Part shown: one piece after another, positions 4,042-9,294 of the stretch
Layout: each line of letters opens with the position of its first letter
Position numbering within the stretch: the stretch's first letter is position 1
Source of the DNA: CAZFCK01 sp964517355
GTDB lineage: Bacteria > Desulfobacterota > Desulfovibrionia > Desulfovibrionales > Desulfovibrionaceae
DNA length: 9,294 nucleotides
Assembly (NCBI GenBank): GCA_964517355.1
Contig: CAZFCK010000193.1
Span: 1 to 9,294 of the forward strand
Reading direction: 5' to 3'
The notes under the pieces: model-generated
What the model saw: only the letters and a program-made list of their open reading frames with translations
The model's database searches: none
Told to the model about the DNA's origin: nothing
Translations under genes and position numbers: made by a program

Positions 4042-6618
4042 ATGAAAATTTACGAAGGATATTTGCGTGTCTTAGGATTGTTGCCGCTCCCTTCCCGGTT
4101 GCGCTCCAGCACCATAAAATCGAAGCTGTATTTTACGCTCATGCCCGCTTTGGTTTTGCTTTTGACGATTACGGGATATCTCACCTATCGTTTTTCAGCC
4201 GATTACATCGCCATCGCCTTGCAAAGGAATGTGAAGGTGCAAAACCTGGGGCAATGTGCCGCCATTGAAACCTTTCTTGAAACGTGCAAACAAGATCTCC
4301 TTTTCATGGCGTCTGGAATGGTCGATGCGCCAGCCTTGCGTGATTTTTTGAGCCGTTCTTCCTCCACCGGGAAAACGGAATATTCCTTTCTCGGATACAT
4401 TTCCGTTATTGACGACGCGCACCTCTTTTTCGTGCAGCACAAAGGACAGATACGGCAATTGCCGTCCACTGCGCTGGACAGCCTGCTGCCGGAGCCTCTG
4501 GCAGCATATGAGCATGTCAAACCACTCGATCAGGGAACGGTGTGGCTTTCAGGTGTGATGAAGGCGAGCTACCCTTTTCCACTGCCGGAAAACGCAAACA
4601 ATCGCTTGAAGACACACGTGTTGCAATTCGCCACGCCTGTTATGCTCAATGCGTCGACCATGCGCGGCTATCTGTTGCTCAATGTGCCCGCGAAGAACAT
4701 TCGCAACATTTTGAGTCTCTACAATTCCAACCACTCGCCTTTATGGGCCTATGCGCGCAGTCCGGAAGTACGTTTCAGTTACATGTTCAATCTCGAGGGC
4801 TGGGTACTGTTCCAATCGGAGAGTTACGAAAAGCCCGATGTCGAACTCTCCACCTATTTGCTGCGGTCCGGATGCGAAGGCTCAATGGGCATGCCTTCAT
4901 TGGACAGCGCATTCAGGCCAAATCCATCATGCATATATTATTGGAAAATTGTGAACGAAATCCGTGAGGGCAAACAAGGCATCATTCCTGTAAACGAACG
5001 TATTGAGGATGAATTCTTCGAGAAGGAGCACTCCGTCGCCTATACTCCAATCTGGTTCAGTCCAGGGCCTGGGGCGCCCCGTCATGTATATGCCGGAGTA
5101 GCCTTTGATGATCGCAGTCGCCTGACCATGGTGGCCGGTTATAAACACGTGGACGTCATGTTCATCATTACACTGGCCGCGGTAATTATCGGAGCTTTCG
5201 TCATATATGTGCTCGGATATCTGGTGACGCGCCCCTTGCTTGAACTCACGAAGGCTGTCCAGGAAATCAAACGCACAGGATGTCTTGAACCTATCAACAT
5301 TCCCAGTCCCGGGTATGAGACCGCGTTGTTGCAGACCTCGATAAATAATATGTTGCAAACCATGAGCCACCAGATGGATGAAATACGCATCAGAGATATG
5401 CGCATTGAGTCAGTTAACTTACGTGAGAAGGTGGATGTGGATGAAGGCTATCTTGAATTGGCCAATTCCATGGGGCCGAACCAGTTTCCTGAAATTCTGG
5501 GGTTCGGCCATAGGCTGGATTCCCTGCGAGAGGAGATAAACAAGGCAGCCAAAGTTGAAGTCGACGTGCTCATAGTGGGTGAGACAGGCACGGGAAAGCA
5601 ACTTATTGCCGAGGCAGTGCATTCTCGGGGCACGCGCGCGAGCAATCCTCTGATATCCATCAACTGTGGGGAATTGGATGAGAATCTTCTCATGGACACG
5701 CTTTTTGGCCATGTGAAAGGAGCTTTTACCGAAGCGAAAACGGATCGTAAGGGCGCTTTCCTTGAAGCTCAAGGCGGCACATTGTTTCTGGACGAGATCC
5801 AGCTTGCTTCGCCCCGCGTGCAGCAAGCCTTATTACGCGCCATTGCCTTACGCAAAATCAAACCATTGGGCAGTGATCGGGATGTGGATGTCGATGTCCG
5901 GGTCATTGCCGCCACCAACGTCGATTTGCGCCATCTCATAGAAGCCAAGGTTTTCCGTGAAGACCTGTATTTCAGGCTCAAGGTGATTACCATCCACACG
6001 CCGCCGTTGCGTGAACACAAAGAAAACATCCTGCTCCTGGCGATGCATTTCATGCGGGAGGCCGAAGCCCTGGCCGGAAAGCAGAACATGGCGCTCAGCA
6101 AAGGCGCCCTGGAACGCATGAAGCTCTACAACTGGCCCGGAAATGTCCGGGAATTGCGCAATTGCGTAACGCGAGCCGTGGTCATGGCGGAAGACGAGGT
6201 GATTTTGGTCGACGACCTCCTGTTGGAGGGCCTGACTCCGCACCTGGCTGAAAACGGCGCTCAAGATCCGAATGTCTCCGAGCAGCCAGGCAAGGTTGGT
6301 AAAGGTTTTGCATCACGTTCTCAGGACCATGCCGGCGACATCACGAAGGAGCCGCCTCTGCGCTCGCGTCCGTCCGACACGCCCCTCCCTCAAGGGGTCA
6401 AGGATGTGGAAGTGCAACTGAATTCGCGGCAAAAGAAGGCCTGGCCGCTTATCCTGCAACGCGAGAGCATTACGCGCAATGATTATCAAGCTCTCATTGA
6501 AGGCGATATTTCTGCACGTACCGCCATCTATGATTTGCAAGATTTCGTGAAAAAGGGCTTATTGCGCAAAAAAGGACACGGGCCGGCAACGCGCTACACG
6601 ATTATCGAAAGACAATGA
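4042..6618 (+). CDS. Membrane-bound sensor / sigma-54 type AAA+ transcriptional activator with winged-helix end
   Basis: This 858-residue one-protein sensor-regulator has a first membrane helix (about 29-50), a periplasmic region of about 320 residues (51-370) probably folded as a double Cache-type sensor, a second helix (374-395), a HAMP-like linker (about 392-445) and a short coiled coil. The sigma-54 AAA+ domain follows (about 485-715): Walker A GETGTGKQ (513-520), switch Asn in SINC, Walker B LFLDE (581-585), arginine-finger region Arg639/Arg645 and sensor II WPGNVREL (698-705). Two features are odd. The sigma-54 contact motif reads GAFTEA (560-565) instead of GAFTGA. After a Pro/Ser-rich linker, the DNA-binding end (about 793-855) is a winged-helix of the kind with ISARTAIYDLQDFVKKGLL, not the usual Fis-type helix-turn-helix. 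AAGAGG lies 11 bases before the ATG. It probably reads an envelope or extracellular signal directly, without a histidine kinase, and controls the divergent usp-tauE operon. Confidence 0.92.
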   Translation: MKIYEGYLRVLGLLPLPSRLRSSTIKSKLYFTLMPALVLLLTITGYLTYRFSADYIAIALQRNVKVQNLGQCAAIETFLETCKQDLLFMASGMVDAPALRDFLSRSSSTGKTEYSFLGYISVIDDAHLFFVQHKGQIRQLPSTALDSLLPEPLAAYEHVKPLDQGTVWLSGVMKASYPFPLPENANNRLKTHVLQFATPVMLNASTMRGYLLLNVPAKNIRNILSLYNSNHSPLWAYARSPEVRFSYMFNLEGWVLFQSESYEKPDVELSTYLLRSGCEGSMGMPSLDSAFRPNPSCIYYWKIVNEIREGKQGIIPVNERIEDEFFEKEHSVAYTPIWFSPGPGAPRHVYAGVAFDDRSRLTMVAGYKHVDVMFIITLAAVIIGAFVIYVLGYLVTRPLLELTKAVQEIKRTGCLEPINIPSPGYETALLQTSINNMLQTMSHQMDEIRIRDMRIESVNLREKVDVDEGYLELANSMGPNQFPEILGFGHRLDSLREEINKAAKVEVDVLIVGETGTGKQLIAEAVHSRGTRASNPLISINCGELDENLLMDTLFGHVKGAFTEAKTDRKGAFLEAQGGTLFLDEIQLASPRVQQALLRAIALRKIKPLGSDRDVDVDVRVIAATNVDLRHLIEAKVFREDLYFRLKVITIHTPPLREHKENILLLAMHFMREAEALAGKQNMALSKGALERMKLYNWPGNVRELRNCVTRAVVMAEDEVILVDDLLLEGLTPHLAENGAQDPNVSEQPGKVGKGFASRSQDHAGDITKEPPLRSRPSDTPLPQGVKDVEVQLNSRQKKAWPLILQRESITRNDYQALIEGDISARTAIYDLQDFVKKGLLRKKGHGPATRYTIIERQ

Positions 6619-6648
6619 AGCTTGTAACCCTCAAAGGCGGGGCTGCAT

Positions 6649-9222
6649 ATGTTAGCGAACATCTTCTCTTTCTTATCGCGCAAACGCACAACTCCCGACA
6701 ACAGCCTGCGAGTCGTGCAGTCATTTAAGGACAAATATCACTGTTTCCGGAACCTTCTTGAATCCAATGCGGAATTGCTGCAGATCATTGCCGAATTACA
6801 GGAAGCTTTGGATGGAGACAAAGTCTTTGGCGCAGCGTTCTTACGTTCGCAAGGCGCCCGCACCATGTTTCACGCCTCGCGCATGGTGAAAAGCCTGCAA
6901 TCCATGTCCGGAGGCGCTTATCCCGCGCTTGAGACCAGAGTTGAAGCCTTGCGCCGGGAGGTGGAGTGCATAACCGGGCGTGGCTTGCCCGAGACGCATT
7001 GCCCTTTTGTCATGCCCTATGCATCCGTAAATAAGGAATCCGTCGATTGTGTGGGAGGGAAAAACGCAAATCTGGGAGAAATGGCCAAACTCGGCTTGCC
7101 CATCCCTTCCGGGTTCGCCATATCCACCTCCGCGTTCACCGCTGTCCTAGAAGTCGACGGCAAATTGGACCGCATTCGGGCCATCGCCATGGACATTGAT
7201 CCGCAGCGCCCCCATAGCGTACAGAGTTGCAGTGAAGAGATTCAACATTTAATCCTCGGCGCGCGTGTTCCGGATGCCATCGCGCACGATATCCACCATG
7301 CGTTCGACACGAGCTTTGGATTATCCGGAAATCCGGGGGTGGCGTTGCGCAGCAGCGCCATCGGCGAAGATAGCGAACTTTCTTTCGCGGGACAGTATCT
7401 CAGTATTCTCAACGTACACCGGGACAAGCTTCTGGAGCGCTACACCTGCATCCTTGCCAGCCTGTTCACACCGCGTGCGATCTCTTACCGCTTGTTTAAG
7501 GGAGTGCCCCTTGAGGATGCCGCAATGAGCGTCGCCTGCCTGGAAATGGTGGCCTCCGTGGCCAGCGGCGTCATGTATTCACGACATCCCTTCAACCCCG
7601 CCGAAAACAACATTCTGATCAACGCCGTCTGGGGGCTGGGGCCGTATGCCGTGGACGGGGTTGTTCCTCCCGACACATTTATCTTTTCCAAGGACGGCAC
7701 TCCCCAGCTCGTACGCCGCCACATCTCCCAAAAGCCCGTGCAGCTTTGCGCCAAGGAGGACGGGGGCGTTGAAGAACGGCTCGTGCCGCCCGAACTGGTG
7801 GAAGCTCCCTGTCTTAGCGATGAGCATGCGCGGCAGCTCGCAATCTGGGCTAAACTTCTTGAAGAGCATTACGGCTGCCCCCAGGATACTGAATGGGCCC
7901 TGGACGCCAATGGACGTCTCGTGCTCTTGCAGACACGTCCTTTGGCCCTGGATATGCTGCAACCCGAAGCGCAAGCCGGCGAGCCGTTACCCGGTTACAC
8001 CCTGCTCCTGGAAGGTGGCGACCCGGCCTATCCCGGCGTGGGGAGCGGCCCCGTGTTCATTGTGGACCATGAAAACGATCTGGAATCTTTCCCTCAAGGC
8101 GCCGTCCTGGTCGCCAGACATTCTTCACCCAAGTATGTGGTCGTGCTGCAGCGTGCCGCCGCTGTCGTCACGGATTCCGGCAGCGTCACAGGTCACATGG
8201 CGTCTTTGGCGCGCGAATTCCGCGTACCGTCCCTGCTGCAGACGCATGATGCAACCTCACTTTTACGTCAGGGGCAAATCGTCACCGTGGACGCATGGTC
8301 CCGCCGCGTATACCAGGACACCGTACCCGAGTTGCTGCAAAACGTTGGCGACAAGAGAGGGGTGATGCTGGGCACGCCCATTTATTCCTTATTGGAGTCG
8401 CTTGCCCAACATATCGTGCCTCTGAATTTAACCAATCCGAAATCCGCCGCTTTCACCCCGGCCAACTGCCGCACCGTGCATGACGTCATGCGCTTCATCC
8501 ATGAACGCTCTTACGACGAAATGTTTTCCATCAACGACATGACGTCGGAACACACCGGCATCACGCTTAAATTACGTGCACCGATCCCTCTGGATCTTTA
8601 TGTGATCGATCTGGGCGGTGGGGTGCGGCAAAATTCTTCCCGGCAGGGGAGCATTGCCGTGGACGATGTCCTCTCAACGCCCTTCAGCGCCATCTTGCAA
8701 GGAATGCTCGATAAACAGCTGACTGGGGCAGGCCCCCGGCCGGTGCATTTGAAGGGTTTTTTTTCCGTCTTGTCTGAACAAATGCTCGCCCCCCCAAATC
8801 ATGGAAGCGAGCGCTTCGGCGACAAAAGCTACGCTCTCATCTCCGATAAATATTTGAATTTCAGTTCGCGTGTGGGCTACCATTACGGCATCATCGACGC
8901 CTATTGCGGACAGACAATCAATAAAAATTACGTAAACTTCGAATTCAAGGGCGGCGCCGCGGACACCGTGAGGCGCAACCGCCGGGCCAGAGCCATAGGA
9001 CGCATCTTGCAGGCATACGATTTCTCGGTAGAAGCGACAGGTGACCGTGTCGTGGCCCGTTTTCAAAAATACGAGACCCACGAAATCGAGGAGCGCTTGC
9101 AAACCTTGGGGCGTTTACTCATCTTCACCCGGCAAATGGACATGCTCATGCAGGGCGAACAAAGCGTGGAACAGGCCGTGAATTGCTTCCTCCGCGGATG
9201 CTACGATTTTTCGGAAATCTGA
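6649..9222 (+). CDS. PEP-synthase-like phosphotransfer protein lacking the PEP/pyruvate TIM barrel
   Basis: This 857-residue protein opens with a helical region of about 120 residues not found in PEP synthase. An ATP-grasp PEP/pyruvate-dikinase N-domain follows (about 123-435): VGGKNANLGEM with Lys138, LRSSA with Arg234, SGVMYSRHP, and the closing PQDTEW (411-416) and LQTRP (427-431) segments that bind ATP and metal. Next is a swivelling phosphohistidine domain (about 476-560) with His516 in the motif SVTGHMASLAREF. PEP synthase and pyruvate phosphate dikinase would then have a TIM barrel. Here there are instead about 280 residues of another domain, with marks such as HDVMRFIHE, DLYVIDLGGG, FSSRVGYHYG and NYVNFEFKGGAA. 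ATP-driven phosphorylation of His516 is therefore likely, but the acceptor is unlikely to be pyruvate. Rifampin phosphotransferase and glucan water dikinase are precedents for the same engine serving other substrates. It lies 30 bp after the regulator and is probably co-transcribed. The usual label 'phosphoenolpyruvate synthase' would mislead. Confidence 0.88.
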   Translation: MLANIFSFLSRKRTTPDNSLRVVQSFKDKYHCFRNLLESNAELLQIIAELQEALDGDKVFGAAFLRSQGARTMFHASRMVKSLQSMSGGAYPALETRVEALRREVECITGRGLPETHCPFVMPYASVNKESVDCVGGKNANLGEMAKLGLPIPSGFAISTSAFTAVLEVDGKLDRIRAIAMDIDPQRPHSVQSCSEEIQHLILGARVPDAIAHDIHHAFDTSFGLSGNPGVALRSSAIGEDSELSFAGQYLSILNVHRDKLLERYTCILASLFTPRAISYRLFKGVPLEDAAMSVACLEMVASVASGVMYSRHPFNPAENNILINAVWGLGPYAVDGVVPPDTFIFSKDGTPQLVRRHISQKPVQLCAKEDGGVEERLVPPELVEAPCLSDEHARQLAIWAKLLEEHYGCPQDTEWALDANGRLVLLQTRPLALDMLQPEAQAGEPLPGYTLLLEGGDPAYPGVGSGPVFIVDHENDLESFPQGAVLVARHSSPKYVVVLQRAAAVVTDSGSVTGHMASLAREFRVPSLLQTHDATSLLRQGQIVTVDAWSRRVYQDTVPELLQNVGDKRGVMLGTPIYSLLESLAQHIVPLNLTNPKSAAFTPANCRTVHDVMRFIHERSYDEMFSINDMTSEHTGITLKLRAPIPLDLYVIDLGGGVRQNSSRQGSIAVDDVLSTPFSAILQGMLDKQLTGAGPRPVHLKGFFSVLSEQMLAPPNHGSERFGDKSYALISDKYLNFSSRVGYHYGIIDAYCGQTINKNYVNFEFKGGAADTVRRNRRARAIGRILQAYDFSVEATGDRVVARFQKYETHEIEERLQTLGRLLIFTRQMDMLMQGEQSVEQAVNCFLRGCYDFSEI

Positions 9223-9254
9223 GGAAGCGCTGAATAAAAACTTGTTAGGTTTTT

Positions 9255-9293
9255 CCGGGGGGAAACCTTTCTGGAGAAAGGTTCTCCCCCCGG
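9255..9293 (+). terminator. Long intrinsic-terminator hairpin after the phosphotransferase gene
   Basis: The outer stem CCGGGGGGA (9255-9263) pairs with TCCCCCCGG (9285-9293), and the inner stem ACCTTTCT (9265-9272) pairs with AGAAAGGT (9275-9282). That makes about 17 pairs with one small internal loop. A weaker hairpin, AAAAAC (9236-9241) with GTTTTT (9249-9254), precedes it. The form is typical of Desulfovibrio-type gene ends. The window stops right after the stem, so the T run cannot be seen. Confidence 0.75.
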
Positions 9294-9294
9294 C

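Noticed and set aside
7646..8365. 239-residue open frame on the plus strand within the phosphotransferase gene
   Set aside because: It is a shifted frame of a gene whose own frame carries the ATP-grasp and phosphohistidine motifs; the product is rich in Pro, Trp, Cys and Ser as expected of a shadow.
8757..8764. Run of eight T within the phosphotransferase gene as a programmed slippage site
   Set aside because: The reading frame continues intact for 150 further residues with conserved-looking motifs, so no frameshift is needed.
6649..9222. Naming the gene ppsA (phosphoenolpyruvate synthase)
   Set aside because: The C-terminal PEP/pyruvate barrel needed for that reaction is not present.

Overview
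The window looks like a chromosomal segment of a sulfate- or sulfite-reducing deltaproteobacterium of the Desulfovibrio type. This is inferred from the gene set (a TauE/SafE exporter beside small envelope proteins, a membrane-bound sigma-54 type activator, a PEP-synthase-like protein), the moderate GC content and the long G/C-plus-A/T terminator hairpin at the right end. No rRNA, tRNA, CRISPR array, transposase or phage gene was seen.

Layout. Bases 1-416 hold no convincing gene but contain three separate inverted repeats. From 417 to about 3846 six genes lie on the minus strand. In transcription order they are a universal stress protein (Usp), a 100-residue two-helix membrane protein, a TauE/SafE-family transporter, a 113-residue secreted protein, a 77-residue membrane protein and a 267-residue membrane-anchored protein. 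Gaps are 16-36 bp, except for a 103-bp gap with a perfect 13-bp hairpin between the fourth and fifth genes. Bases 3847-4041 form a divergent control region. From 4042 to 9222 two long genes on the plus strand, 30 bp apart, encode a membrane-bound AAA+ activator with a periplasmic sensor and a PEP-synthase-like protein that has the ATP-grasp and phosphohistidine domains but no pyruvate/PEP TIM barrel. A long terminator hairpin follows at 9255-9293.

How the genes may work together (inference). The divergent region carries a near-consensus sigma-54 promoter (11 of 12 conserved bases, exact GG-N10-GC spacing) facing the usp-tauE operon. It also has two exact copies of a 9-bp repeat upstream of it and a plausible sigma-70 promoter facing the regulator. 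The simplest model is that the regulator senses a periplasmic or envelope signal and activates the usp-tauE operon with sigma-54 RNA polymerase. It may also repress itself, because one repeat copy lies between the -35 and -10 of its own promoter. The co-transcribed phosphotransfer protein would modify an unknown substrate within the same response.

The most unusual points are the domain content of the PEP-synthase-like protein, the GAFTEA variant of the sigma-54 contact motif, the non-Fis winged-helix DNA-binding end of the regulator, and the set of unrecognised envelope proteins tied to the TauE transporter.
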